Under the pieces are notes generated by a model. It was not told the DNA's origin, did no database searches, and saw nothing but the letters and a program-made list of their open reading frames with translations. The translations under genes and the position numbers were made by a program. This document shows positions 29,610-37,869 of a DNA stretch of 64,000 bases, one piece after another; position 1 is the stretch's first letter; each line of letters begins with the position of its first letter. The DNA is from Sphingomonas sp. HMP6 (GTDB lineage: Bacteria; Pseudomonadota; Alphaproteobacteria; Sphingomonadales; Sphingomonadaceae): NCBI RefSeq assembly GCF_013374095.1, contig NZ_AP022672.1:186001-250000 (forward strand), read 5' to 3'.

Positions 29610-30236
29610 TTGACCGGTCCCGCGCCATGGATTCCGGCCGAGGCGGGCGGCGCTGAGCGGCGCCACGCACCCGCCACGCTGCGCAACCGCATGGCGATCG
29701 CGGACGTGCTGCGCGAGGTGTTGCCGCGGTCAGGCACGGTGCTGGAGATCGCGAGCGGATCGGGCGAGCATGCCGCTTATTTCGCAGGCGAGTTTCCGGC
29801 GCTGGCGTGGCAGCCGAGCGACCCGGACGGTGCTGCGCTGACCTCGATCGCGTCTTGGTGCGAGGGGATAGAAAACGTCCTGCCGCCGCTCGACCTCGAT
29901 GCCGCCGCGCCGGCCTGGCCAGTGTCGGGGGCGGATGCGGTATTGTGCGTCAACATGGTGCATATCAGCCCGTGGGAGGCCACGCTCGGCCTGATGGCGG
30001 GCGCGGGGCGGGTGCTGGTGAGCGGCGCGCCGCTGATCCTGTACGGCCCGTTTCTGCGCGATGACGTGCCGACGGCGGCGAGCAACCTTGCCTTCGACGA
30101 ATCATTGCGCGCGCGGGATCCGGCATGGGGCATCCGCTCGATCGCGGCCGTGGCGGCGGCGGGCACGGGGTTCACGCTTGAGCGGGCGATCGAGATGCCC
30201 GCGAACAACCTCATGCTGGTGTTTCGGCGCCGCTAA
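29610..30236 (+). CDS. DUF938 class I methyltransferase-like protein
   Basis: 208 aa. RRHAPATLRNRMAIADVLREVLP followed by the SAM-binding motif VLEIASGSGEHAAYFA (near residue 48) and the DUF938 signature VLCVNMVHISPWEATLGLMAGA. NLAFDESLRARDPAWGIR is also family-typical. The only in-frame start that keeps the RHAPAT motif is a TTG at 29610, so the exact start is uncertain; an ATG at 29691 would cut the motif off. Substrate unknown. It overlaps the convergent EamA gene by 4 nt. Confidence 0.82.
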   Translation: MTGPAPWIPAEAGGAERRHAPATLRNRMAIADVLREVLPRSGTVLEIASGSGEHAAYFAGEFPALAWQPSDPDGAALTSIASWCEGIENVLPPLDLDAAAPAWPVSGADAVLCVNMVHISPWEATLGLMAGAGRVLVSGAPLILYGPFLRDDVPTAASNLAFDESLRARDPAWGIRSIAAVAAAGTGFTLERAIEMPANNLMLVFRRR

Positions 30237-31135
30237 GTCGTTACCGCCTGCGTCGTCTCGGTCTGGCGGCGGACATGTTCGCGCCAGACGATGTAGAGGC
30301 CGCTTGCGACGATGATCGGCGCGCCGATCCAGGTCGCCGGGCCGGGCAGGGTGTTGAACACCAGCCAGCCGAAGAGCGTCGCCCAGATCAGTGAGGAATA
30401 ATCCATCGGCACCACCACCGACACCGGCCCCAGCCCGAGCGCGGACGTCATCGCCAGTTGCGCAGCACCGCCCAGCAGCCCGACAGCGGCAAGCAGCACC
30501 CACGTCTCAAGCGGGTGGCTCCGGAACACGAAGGCGTAGAGAATCCCCAGCGGGACCAGCGACAGCGTCGAGAACCAGAAGACCGTCGTCATCGCGGCTT
30601 CAGTCCGGCCGATCTGGCGCAGCAGGATCGAGACGCTGGCGGTCAGCGACGCGGCGATCAGGCCCGTGACCGCACCCCAGATCGGGAAACCGCCGCTGCC
30701 CGGCTGCGCGACGATCAACACGCCGCCGAACCCGACCAAAACCGCCAGCCAGCGATGCCAGCCGGTCGGTTCGCGCAAGACCAGCGCGCCCAGGATGGTG
30801 GCGAAGATCGGCATGGTGAAGCCGATCGTCGTCGCCTCGGCCAGCGGCAGCGCGAGAATGGTGGCAAAGGTGAAGGCCATGGCGATCAGCCCCATCACCG
30901 CGCGCAGCAGATGCGCGGGCATCCGCGTGGTCGCCACCGAGTGTAAGCCGGGCCCGGCCAGGACGATGCCGCCGACCAGCACCGCCGCGCCGAATTGCCG
31001 CCAGAACAGGATCTCACCGATTGCCGCGCCGTGTAGCTCGCTCAATTTGATGCACATGTTCATGGCGGCGAACAGCACGACCGAAAGCAATCGCATTCCG
31101 ATCGCCGTCAGGATGCGGTCGTCGGCTCTGGTCAT
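30233..31135 (-). CDS. EamA/DMT family transporter
   Basis: 300 aa with ten predicted membrane helices in two EamA repeats. The first repeat includes LLSVVLFAAMNMCIKL and FTFATILALPLAEATTIGFTMPIFATILGALVLRE. The second includes GLIAASLTASVSILLRQIGR and VSVVVPMDYSSLIWATLFGWLVFNTLP. Drug/metabolite superfamily inner-membrane exporter, substrate unknown. Divergent from proS with about 120 nt between them. Confidence 0.9.
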   Translation of the reverse strand: MTRADDRILTAIGMRLLSVVLFAAMNMCIKLSELHGAAIGEILFWRQFGAAVLVGGIVLAGPGLHSVATTRMPAHLLRAVMGLIAMAFTFATILALPLAEATTIGFTMPIFATILGALVLREPTGWHRWLAVLVGFGGVLIVAQPGSGGFPIWGAVTGLIAASLTASVSILLRQIGRTEAAMTTVFWFSTLSLVPLGILYAFVFRSHPLETWVLLAAVGLLGGAAQLAMTSALGLGPVSVVVPMDYSSLIWATLFGWLVFNTLPGPATWIGAPIIVASGLYIVWREHVRRQTETTQAVTT

Positions 31136-31255
31136 GGGCGATGCCTGTGCATGACCGGCTCAATGGCCGCACGGACGCAATGAAACAAGCATGTCGCGCG
31201 CGAAGTCATTTCGTGCGGGGTGACGGCGGCGCAAAGCCGCGCTATCCGCGCTGCC

Positions 31256-32788
31256 ATGATCAAACGCGCACTCCCCGTCACCCGCGAGGCCGATTTCTCC
31301 GCCTGGTACCAATCCGTCATCTCGGAGGCCGATCTGGCCGAGGAGTCAGGCGTGCGCGGCTGCATGGTGATCCGCCCTTGGGGATATGGCATCTGGGAGC
31401 GGATCCAGCGGCTGCTCGACGACCGAATCAAGGCGACCGGGCATGAGAATTGCTATTTCCCGCTATTCATCCCGCTCTCCTATTTCGAAAAGGAGGCCGA
31501 GCATGTCGAGGGCTTCGCCAAGGAAATGGCGGTCGTTACGCACCACCGGCTGAAATCGGACGGGAAGGGCGGCTTGATCCCCGATCCCGAGGCCAAGCTG
31601 GAGGAGCCGCTGGTCGTGCGGCCCACGTCGGAGACGGTGATCGGCATGGCCTTTGCGCGCTGGGTGCAATCGTGGCGCGATCTGCCGGTGCTGATCAACC
31701 AATGGGCGAACGTCGTCCGCTGGGAGATGCGCACGCGCATGTTTCTGCGCACGTCCGAATTCCTGTGGCAGGAAGGGCATACCGCGCACGCCACGGCCGA
31801 GGAAGCGCGCGACGAGACGCTCAAGATGCTCGAAGTCTATCGCAGCTTTGCCGAGGATTGCCTCGCGCTGCCGGTGGTGGCAGGCGAGAAGCCCGAGAAT
31901 GAGCGCTTCCCCGGTGCAGTCGCGACCTACAGCATCGAGGCGATGATGCAGGACGGCAAGGCGCTGCAGGCGGGCACGTCGCATTTCCTGGGCACCAATT
32001 TCGCACACGCGCAGAACATCCGTTTCCAGAACGACCAGGGCGAGTTCGTCTTCGCCAATACGACGAGCTGGGGTGTGTCGACGCGGATGATCGGCGGGGT
32101 CATCATGGTCCACGGCGATGACGACGGCCTGCGCGTGCCGCCGGTGATCGCGCCGTGGCAAGTCGTGATCGTACCGATGCTGCGCGACAACCCTGAGGAT
32201 GCCGAGATCATCGCCTATTGCAAAAGCCTGCAGGCGGAACTCGCCACGCAGTCCGCGCTGGGCGAGCCGGTGCGCGCCTTGCTCGACCTCAAATTCGGCA
32301 AGGCCGCGACCAAGCGCTGGAGTTGGGTCAAGAAGGGCGCGCCGATCGTAATCGAAGTCGGCGGGCGCGACGTGGCGGGCGGCAACGTGTCGGTGATCCG
32401 GCGCGACCGGCTGTACCGTGAGGACGGTAAGCTCGATAGCGCGGTGATCGCACGGGGCGATTTCGTGTCGACCGTTTCGGCTATGCTTGAAGACATCCAG
32501 ACGTCGCTCCACACCGAGGCGCGCGCGCGGTTGAACGCCAACATCACCCCCGCCGCCGACTTCGCTACAGTCGAGCGCCACTTTGCCGAGGGGGTGAAGA
32601 ACCCCGGCTGGCTCGAAGTGCAATGGTCGAAGCCGACCGGGCCTGCGCTCGACGGGGTGGTCGAACGGTTGAAGGCGCTGAAGCTCACGCTGCGCAACGC
32701 GCCGATCGAGCAGGCGGCGGCGGATGGGGCGTGTATCTTTACCGGCGATCCGGCGGTGGAACGCGTGCTTGTTGGCCGGAGTTATTAG
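31256..32788 (+). CDS. proS: proline--tRNA ligase, long archaeal/eukaryotic-like form
   Basis: 510 aa class II synthetase. Motifs: GCMVIRPWGYGIWERIQ, YFPLFIPLSYF, VVRPTSETVIGMAFARWVQSW, NVVRWEMRTRMFLRTSEFLWQEGHTAHAT, and TSHFLGTNFA (in the QAGTSHFLG block). GDDDGLRVPP and the anticodon domain with RWSWVKKGAP follow. It lacks the inserted editing domain of the E. coli type and matches the shorter type-3 organisation. Start ATG 31256 fits the family N-terminus (IKRALPVTREADFSAWY); a GTG at 31220 is possible. Confidence 0.95.
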   Translation: MIKRALPVTREADFSAWYQSVISEADLAEESGVRGCMVIRPWGYGIWERIQRLLDDRIKATGHENCYFPLFIPLSYFEKEAEHVEGFAKEMAVVTHHRLKSDGKGGLIPDPEAKLEEPLVVRPTSETVIGMAFARWVQSWRDLPVLINQWANVVRWEMRTRMFLRTSEFLWQEGHTAHATAEEARDETLKMLEVYRSFAEDCLALPVVAGEKPENERFPGAVATYSIEAMMQDGKALQAGTSHFLGTNFAHAQNIRFQNDQGEFVFANTTSWGVSTRMIGGVIMVHGDDDGLRVPPVIAPWQVVIVPMLRDNPEDAEIIAYCKSLQAELATQSALGEPVRALLDLKFGKAATKRWSWVKKGAPIVIEVGGRDVAGGNVSVIRRDRLYREDGKLDSAVIARGDFVSTVSAMLEDIQTSLHTEARARLNANITPAADFATVERHFAEGVKNPGWLEVQWSKPTGPALDGVVERLKALKLTLRNAPIEQAAADGACIFTGDPAVERVLVGRSY

Positions 32789-32805
32789 TCGATAACGATC
32801 CGCGC

Positions 32806-32859
32806 AAAGTCACATCAAGGTCACACAACCGGCGCTATCGGGCTGCGCTAAAAGTCACA
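32806..32859. promoter_or_regulatory. direct repeats AARGTCACA, helically phased
   Basis: Three copies of AARGTCACA start at 32806, 32817 and 32851. The first two are 11 bp apart (GTCACA-N5-GTCACA) and the third 34 bp further on, about three helical turns. This is the spacing seen for OmpR/PhoB-type response regulators. They lie in the 286-bp gap between proS and the Excalibur gene; that gap otherwise shows no gene. Confidence 0.4.
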
Positions 32860-33074
32860 AAGGTTAGGCTAACGAGGCCGGTCTATCGGGTCTCGCGCAC
32901 AACCGACTGCCCTGGAGACGTGCCCGCAAACGGCGTGACAGCACGTTTCAATGAGCTTGCAAACCTGACTTTGTCGGTATCGATTCCCAACCTATCGTAG
33001 ACCTATGTGTGTAGGACAGCCCGTTAACTGCGGGGCGATACGGGTTCTTCACGTTGCCGTCGTAGCCTGGCGAC

Positions 33075-33383
33075 ATGAGTGCACTCGATGGTATATCGGC
33101 GAAGTCTATCCTGCTCGGCGCGGGCGCGCTCGGCGCGGTGCTCGGTGTTGGCAGTGTCGCAATGTCGCCGGAAGGGCGCGCTGCCGTGGCGACGAAAGCC
33201 CGCGATGTCGCAGTCGCAACCGGCGTGAAGCGCGCGCGTGAACCGCAGGCGGGCGATCATTGGGGTGGCTGCGATTCGGCGCGCGCGGCGGGCACTGCGC
33301 CTATCTTTCGCGGCGAACCCGGCTATCGCCCCGAGATGGACGGCGACGACGACGGGATTGCCTGCGAACCGCCGCGGCGTTGA
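33075..33383 (+). CDS. Excalibur calcium-binding domain protein
   Basis: 102 aa. An N-terminal hydrophobic stretch SILLGAGALGAVLGVGSVAM anchors or exports the protein. The C-terminus is one Excalibur domain, from HWGGCDSARAAGTAPIF to GYRPEMDGDDDGIACEPP, with the DxDxDG calcium loop and the two conserved Cys. Such proteins are extracellular or envelope-associated. It follows the phased direct repeats upstream. Confidence 0.85.
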   Translation: MSALDGISAKSILLGAGALGAVLGVGSVAMSPEGRAAVATKARDVAVATGVKRAREPQAGDHWGGCDSARAAGTAPIFRGEPGYRPEMDGDDDGIACEPPRR

Positions 33384-33420
33384 GACGGGAACGGCCGGCA
33401 TAACCGCCCGTTCGACAATG

Positions 33421-34446
33421 CTATCGTGCTGTTGCTTTTGATGTCTCACATTCTTGATCGAGCGCAACGAGCCGGCGACCAAGCCAGTCGGTGCCGACGA
33501 GCTCCCGGTACAACGGTTCGCAAATCTGCCGCAATTCGGCCTCGTCGCGCGCCGATACGCGATGGCGCCATTCGCCGACCATCGCCGATGCGTTGCGCAC
33601 CAGATGTTCGACCTTCCCTTCGGGCGGGATAACGATGTCGCCGCCCGTTGCGTGCGTGACCGCCTCGCGCATCTTCGATGAATAAGCGATGCCGAGCGCC
33701 CGTGTCACGCGGTCCATCTCGCCGTGCGGATCCGCGCAGAAATCCTCATGCGACAGAAGAACGGCGGAGTTCGGAAACCGCCGCTGCGTTTCAAGTGCGT
33801 GCCGGTTTACGATCCGCCAGAGCAGCCCCGCCTGCGCGGCTTCCGTGGTTGCCATCGCGCGTTCTTCCCGCGAGCAGGACTCCTGTTCGACCAGGTCGTC
33901 GAGCCAAACCGCGGCGTCCCATTGCACGCGCCGCAGGGATGCCAGGAAGGCGCCAGGATGGCGCACGGTGAACAGCGCGCGGAAATCATGCTGCTCGATC
34001 AGATATTGTGCCGACAGTGTAAGATAAGGACATTTGACGACGATCCGCTGCGGCCGCCGAACGCGCGCCGCGACATATTCGCGGAGCATCGGGGTACCCT
34101 TGAACCAGCGTGAAAGGTTTGGGGTCTCGTCGCGCCGTGTGCGCCACTTGGTATTCCTGCCCGCGACGTAGTCGTCGATCACATGCCGCCATCGGCTGCC
34201 GGCCCGGTCGGCGGAGGCATACCACCGATCGACGCAAGCGATCCCGCTAAGTGGACTGAAGGGTTCGAACAATTGAGCGGTGCGAGGGTCTGCGCTCAGC
34301 AGGTCGCCGAGCAAGGTCGTTCCGCTCCGATGCGTGCCGCATACGACGATACGGTCCGCGGCGACGAGACCACTCGCTCCAGTGGCAGCAGAAATAAATC
34401 GATCGAACTGGGCTGACTGCAACAACATTCCCCTAGCGATAGTCAT
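33421..34446 (-). CDS. sulfotransferase family protein
   Basis: 341 aa. The PAPS-binding 5-prime-phosphosulfate loop is GTHRSGTTLLGDLL at about residues 37-50, typical of the Sulfotransfer_1/3 families. RIVVKCPYLTLSAQYL and ALFTVRHPGAFLASLRRVQW form the 3-prime-phosphate region with the RHP-type motif. Transfers sulfate from PAPS to an unknown carbohydrate or metabolite acceptor. Start at 34446 or 34428 cannot be decided; neither has a well-spaced Shine-Dalgarno. The base composition of the adjoining DNA to the right is more AT-rich than the rest of the window, suggesting recent acquisition. Confidence 0.85.
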   Translation of the reverse strand: MTIARGMLLQSAQFDRFISAATGASGLVAADRIVVCGTHRSGTTLLGDLLSADPRTAQLFEPFSPLSGIACVDRWYASADRAGSRWRHVIDDYVAGRNTKWRTRRDETPNLSRWFKGTPMLREYVAARVRRPQRIVVKCPYLTLSAQYLIEQHDFRALFTVRHPGAFLASLRRVQWDAAVWLDDLVEQESCSREERAMATTEAAQAGLLWRIVNRHALETQRRFPNSAVLLSHEDFCADPHGEMDRVTRALGIAYSSKMREAVTHATGGDIVIPPEGKVEHLVRNASAMVGEWRHRVSARDEAELRQICEPLYRELVGTDWLGRRLVALDQECETSKATAR

Positions 34447-34597
34447 ACTTTAGAATGATGTCACCTGATTGACTGTAATAAAGTGTAACGTGGGCGTCTA
34501 TCCCCTTCGCATACGGAATTGACTCCGCTCGGGTGAACGTCGTAGCCTGCATCTGAAAAGGGGATGGCAGTGCTCGAAGAAGTTCAGCTGGACGCGT

Positions 34598-34894
34598 ATG
34601 CGCTTCCGCATAATCACCAAGTCTATAAGTGCTTCCCCGGCGAGGGCTATGCTGCCCTTGAGCGCGGCGGAGGCGCAGCAGGTGGCCGACGGTAAGGTTC
34701 GGATCGTTCTGCATGCAGTTGGCGGTGCAGACCCCGGATGCCAGCTAATCGTTGAAGCGGCGGTAGCAGAATATGTCAGATCGTTGGGGCCGGAGAGGCT
34801 TTTAGAAGCGTGCGAGTTTGGGAAAAAGGCGCATGTCGATGCCACGCTTTCCAGCAAAGTTCATTTGAAAAAGACGCTCAAGAAGCCTATATAG
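34598..34894 (+). CDS. hypothetical protein, possibly frameshifted
   Basis: 98 aa with no recognised family. The downstream part (LSAAEAQQVADGKVRIVLHA, VEAAVAEYVRSLGPERLLEA) looks protein-like, but the first 20 residues do not. A different frame starting at ATG 34564 has a good Shine-Dalgarno (AAAGGGG) and reads MAVLEEVQLDAYALPHNHQV before stopping at 34695. One missing or extra base near 34655-34680 would join the two into a protein of about 110 aa. Its stop is 14 nt before the next start, consistent with an operon. Confidence 0.4.
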   Translation: MRFRIITKSISASPARAMLPLSAAEAQQVADGKVRIVLHAVGGADPGCQLIVEAAVAEYVRSLGPERLLEACEFGKKAHVDATLSSKVHLKKTLKKPI

Positions 34895-34908
34895 CCCGGG
34901 TGACTACC

Positions 34909-35391
34909 ATGGCCATACCTGCGAACCATCGCGCCAATATCGGCCGGGGAACCATGTTTATCGCGGGGTCGTTAGCAACCGCGCTGGTTGGTGCGCCTGT
35001 TGGAATTTACGTCGCAACTCACGCAAATACAATAATGATTGTTCAGCAGCAAACACTCGCGGATCTTCAAAACTTTGAGAACACGGGTGCCCAATTGGAC
35101 AACCGAGTTAGCGGTATGAGCGATGCCTTGGTCGATGGTCGGGGCGTTAATGACGCACGCCGCGCGCTCCGCGATGCAGTTTCGGCGCACTCATCGGCAG
35201 CGTTTGCTCTTCGCGATGATATGGGCGGCGACTACCCTCCCTATGCTACAAAACTGCGCGAGCTTCGCAATTTTGCAGATAAGGCCAATACCCCACGCGA
35301 AGGGGTCAAGGTCTTTCAATCTTTGGTCGATTTAATCGCTCTACGAAAGGATGCGGCGGGTCGTATCAAATTGAAAGTTGCTGGAAAATGA
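34909..35391 (+). CDS. hypothetical single-pass membrane protein
   Basis: 160 aa from ATG 34909 (MAIPANHRANIGRGT). One transmembrane helix near residues 14-34 (MFIAGSLATALVGAPVGIYV), then a mainly helical extracytoplasmic or cytoplasmic region with QQQTLADLQNFENTGAQLDN and a Lys-rich end. No known domain recognised. Codon use is more AT-rich than neighbours, fitting an acquired segment. Its TGA overlaps the ATG of the 56-aa gene (AATGA). Confidence 0.6.
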   Translation: MAIPANHRANIGRGTMFIAGSLATALVGAPVGIYVATHANTIMIVQQQTLADLQNFENTGAQLDNRVSGMSDALVDGRGVNDARRALRDAVSAHSSAAFALRDDMGGDYPPYATKLRELRNFADKANTPREGVKVFQSLVDLIALRKDAAGRIKLKVAGK

Positions 35392-35558
35392 CAAGCCTGC
35401 GCAAAGCCCGAGAAAGCGGCACGATTGCCCAGTTTGCCGCCAAGCGAGAAGCCGACGCTCCCGGTGACGAAGCCGCGTTCAATCGCGCTTTGTCGTCAAT
35501 GGCCGGAACGTCGAAAGCAGTTCCGGCAGCATCGAAGCCGCGTCGTTCCGGCGATTGA
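35388..35558 (+). CDS. 56-aa hydrophilic protein antisense to the transposase end
   Basis: Reads MTSLRKARESGTIAQFAAKR, then EADAPGDEAAFNRALSSMAG and a basic tail ending RRSGD. The start overlaps the stop of the 160-aa gene. The last 80 nt run antisense to the 3-prime end of the IS1595-type transposase gene. The sequence looks like a small soluble helical protein, and I have the impression that similar short ORFs accompany such transposases in alphaproteobacteria, but I cannot verify that here. Confidence 0.6.
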   Translation: MTSLRKARESGTIAQFAAKREADAPGDEAAFNRALSSMAGTSKAVPAASKPRRSGD

Positions 35559-36375
35559 AGCGATACTCAAATTCCTTGGTATAGCGGCCAAGGTATTTCG
35601 GGCTGACGCTGACATGCGTGCCGTTGATCGAGCATTTCAGGTGCCGCCAGAAACTTTCGATGCTGTTCGTGCTCGCACCCTGAAACCCGACATACTCGTG
35701 CGCGCCGTGGTTGACTGTCATGTGGCGATAGCCTGCCGTGTGCAGCCCGCGATAGCTGTTCAGTTCATCAGTGTGCAGTTCGCCGCCCGGAAGGACGTTG
35801 GCAACCACAACCGGCTGTAGAGTGACGCGGCGCTGGTTCGGCACAACCTGCGTGATGATGTCCCCGCCACGTTCCATCATGCCGATCACGACAGTCTTAC
35901 CAGCCGATCCGCGCATGTGCTTGCCGCGCTGCACGCCGCCTACCAGCGTCTCGTCAACTTCGACCGCCGTGCCAACGCCGCCGATCGGCTCTTCACCGTC
36001 AACGTCTGCCATGTGCTGGCGGATCAAACCGGCCATGCGCCATGCGGTCTTATACGTCACACCAAGCTGGCGCTCCAATTCCTTCGCGCTGACACCGTGC
36101 CGCGTCGTGGTGAACAGGTGGATTGCGTAGAACCAAAGCTGCAAAGGCGTGCGCGTCTGTTCGAACGGGGTGCCGACTGTGGGATGCAGATGATGGCCGC
36201 ACCACTGGCACGAATAAGCGCGCTCGGCTTTGATCCGATACCAATTCGAAGGGCGCTCGCACGAGGGGCAAGCGAAGCCCTGTCCAAACCGCACGTTGAA
36301 CAGATGCGTCAGACAGGTTTCATCGTCAGGAAACTGCTTGAAAAACTGCGTCGTGGTGAGGGGTTTCTGTGCCAT
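35479..36375 (-). CDS. IS1595-family transposase
   Basis: 298 aa. N-terminal zinc ribbon with C36/C39 (CPSC) and C56/C59 (CQWC), then a helix-turn-helix-like region (GVSAKELERQLGVTYKTAWRM), then the ISXO2-like DDE-type core. D141 lies in VEVDETLVGG, D203 in LHTDELNSY and E240 in TNSIESFWRH. HLKCSINGTHVSVSPKYLGRYTKEFEYRFNRR is the family C-terminal region (in pieces). The frame is intact, so it may be active. I could not identify terminal inverted repeats or a target duplication in the flanks. Confidence 0.92.
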   Translation of the reverse strand: MAQKPLTTTQFFKQFPDDETCLTHLFNVRFGQGFACPSCERPSNWYRIKAERAYSCQWCGHHLHPTVGTPFEQTRTPLQLWFYAIHLFTTTRHGVSAKELERQLGVTYKTAWRMAGLIRQHMADVDGEEPIGGVGTAVEVDETLVGGVQRGKHMRGSAGKTVVIGMMERGGDIITQVVPNQRRVTLQPVVVANVLPGGELHTDELNSYRGLHTAGYRHMTVNHGAHEYVGFQGASTNSIESFWRHLKCSINGTHVSVSPKYLGRYTKEFEYRFNRRNDAASMLPELLSTFRPLTTKRD

Positions 36376-36749
36376 GCACCATTATATACCGCATTCGTTC
36401 TACGTATGCAAGGGGGATAGACGCCGTAACGTGGCCGAAATGGACCTAATCAGTTGGTCAATCGAACGTTAATACCATGGCGGGCAAGCATGTAAGGACT
36501 GTTTCGTTAACGCAACGTTCACTTCAATTGTATGTTACGTTACCGTAACTGTTACTGTGTTAGGGTGACCTGCGACTTCAATGGCGTGCATGGTGTCCGC
36601 ATCAGTTGCCCAGTCGTCGTGGCATAGCGGTTTGATGCCTGGTCAGGCGCGAGGCAGCGTGACGGTGGCGCATCTCGAGCGACGTTGGGTGGCGTAGGAC
36701 GCCAACTGCTTGCGGCGATCCGCAGCGTTGTCGAGGTTGAGTTCGGACC
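36376..36749. other. 374-bp intergenic region, no gene seen
   Basis: The stretch between the transposase and trhO is AT-richer than its surroundings up to about 36560 and contains several GTTAC/GTAAC and AACGTT motifs. No convincing ORF or RNA gene is visible. The right part (36600-36749) is GC-rich and shows nothing recognisable. Confidence 0.6.
36534..36549. promoter_or_regulatory. palindrome GTTACG-TTAC-CGTAAC
   Basis: A perfect 6-bp inverted repeat with a 4-bp spacer, followed by another GTTAC at 36551. This is the layout of a TetR-family operator. No regulator gene is adjacent, so if functional it serves a distant regulator or is a remnant of a lost locus. Confidence 0.35.
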
Positions 36750-37682
36750 CTAGCGTTTTGCTGCGGGCGCCCCGACGTGCGTTTCACCGCGGGCAGCGGC
36801 GAGGCGGACCTGGCGGTGGCGCTCAGCCGCAGCCGCACGTTTGGCGGCGTCGCTGGTGGCAGCACACGCGGGGCAAGCGACTCCTTCCTCAAACAGCGGC
36901 GACCCGCGGTCTTCCGGGCTCACCGGCATGCGGCAGCCGCGGCAGAGATCGTGCGTTCCGGGGGCGAGGCCGTGGCCCACACTCACCCGTTCGTCGAACA
37001 CGAAGCATTCGCCGTGCCAGCGGCTTTGCTCCGCTGGCACCTCCTCGAGATATTTCAGGATGCCGCCTTGGAGATGGAAGACGTCGCTCAACCCCTCGGC
37101 CTTGAGGAAAGCGGTCGATTTCTCGCAGCGGATCCCGCCTGTGCAGAACATCGCGATCTTCTTCCCTTCGAGCTCGGCACGGTGCGCGCGCGCCCAGGCG
37201 GGAAAGTCGCTGAACGCAGCCGTCCGAGGGTCGATCGCGCGTTCGAAACTGCCGACCTTCACCTCATAAGCGTTGCGCGTATCGATGACGATCGTGTCGG
37301 GATCGTCGATCAACGCGTTCCAGTCAGCAGGCACGACATACGTGCCAACGCCACTGCGTGGATCGATATCGGGTTCGCCCATGGTGACGATCTCTCGCTT
37401 CAGGCGGACCTTGAGGCGGTGGAACGGCATCGTCGCGGCGTCGCTATGCTTGACGGCAATGTCTGCGCAGTCGGGCAAGGTGCGGATATGGGCGATCGTA
37501 GCGGCGATGCCGTCGACCGGCCCGGCGATGGTTCCGTTGATGCCTTCGCGTGCGAGCAGCAGCGTGCCCTTGATACCGTTCGCGGCGCACAGGTCGAGCA
37601 GGGGTGCGCGCAACGCTGCGGGATCGGGAAAGCGCGCGAAGCGATAGAGCGCGGCGACGTGGATGGGGGCGGGGCGTGTCAT
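36750..37682 (-). CDS. trhO: tRNA uridine(34) hydroxylase, rhodanese domain
   Basis: 310 aa. TrhO (YceA) makes 5-hydroxyuridine at tRNA position 34 using oxygen. It has an N-terminal acylphosphatase-like domain (KGTLLLAREGINGTIAG) and a central rhodanese domain with the active-site loop MFCTGGIRCEKST (C180, with C186 conserved). A C-terminal zinc-type Cys cluster follows (CRGCRMPVS ... CPACAATS). The long charged C-terminal tail is typical. Previously annotated in related genomes as rhodanese-like UPF0176. Confidence 0.93.
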   Translation of the reverse strand: MTRPAPIHVAALYRFARFPDPAALRAPLLDLCAANGIKGTLLLAREGINGTIAGPVDGIAATIAHIRTLPDCADIAVKHSDAATMPFHRLKVRLKREIVTMGEPDIDPRSGVGTYVVPADWNALIDDPDTIVIDTRNAYEVKVGSFERAIDPRTAAFSDFPAWARAHRAELEGKKIAMFCTGGIRCEKSTAFLKAEGLSDVFHLQGGILKYLEEVPAEQSRWHGECFVFDERVSVGHGLAPGTHDLCRGCRMPVSPEDRGSPLFEEGVACPACAATSDAAKRAAAAERHRQVRLAAARGETHVGAPAAKR

Positions 37683-37724
37683 AAGGTCGTGCGCTTTACG
37701 ACAGGATCGCAGGAAACCAAATCG

Positions 37725-37829
37725 CTTCCCCGGCGAAGGCCGGGGGCCAGTAGCGGAACGATCGAATGTTAGCTAATGCGCCACATTACGTCGATCTTCG
37801 CGACTGGGCTCCGGGCTCCGCCTGGGAAG
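37725..37829. repeat. decayed palindromic element between trhO and adh
   Basis: Two 27-bp arms, one at 37725-37751 (CTTCCCCGGCGAAGGCCGGG and onward) and one at 37803-37829 in inverted orientation, match at about 22 of 27 positions. They are about 50 bp apart. This resembles the family B repeat at 55244-55345 and is a dispersed sphingomonad-type intergenic palindrome. Confidence 0.55.
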
Positions 37830-37869
37830 CGCAGAAAAGATGGTGCGCGCGCCAGCGCGCCTGTGCTCG

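Noticed and set aside
34433..34714. 93-codon minus-strand frame overlapping the sulfotransferase start
   Set aside because: The last 24 residues look plausible but there is no family match and it conflicts with the plus-strand frames; left as unresolved rather than annotated.
34498..34857. 119-codon minus-strand frame
   Set aside because: No family match and mutually exclusive with better candidates on the plus strand.
33075..36749. Genomic island or prophage with attachment sites
   Set aside because: No tRNA, integrase, or flanking direct repeats were seen; only an IS element and a few orphan genes.
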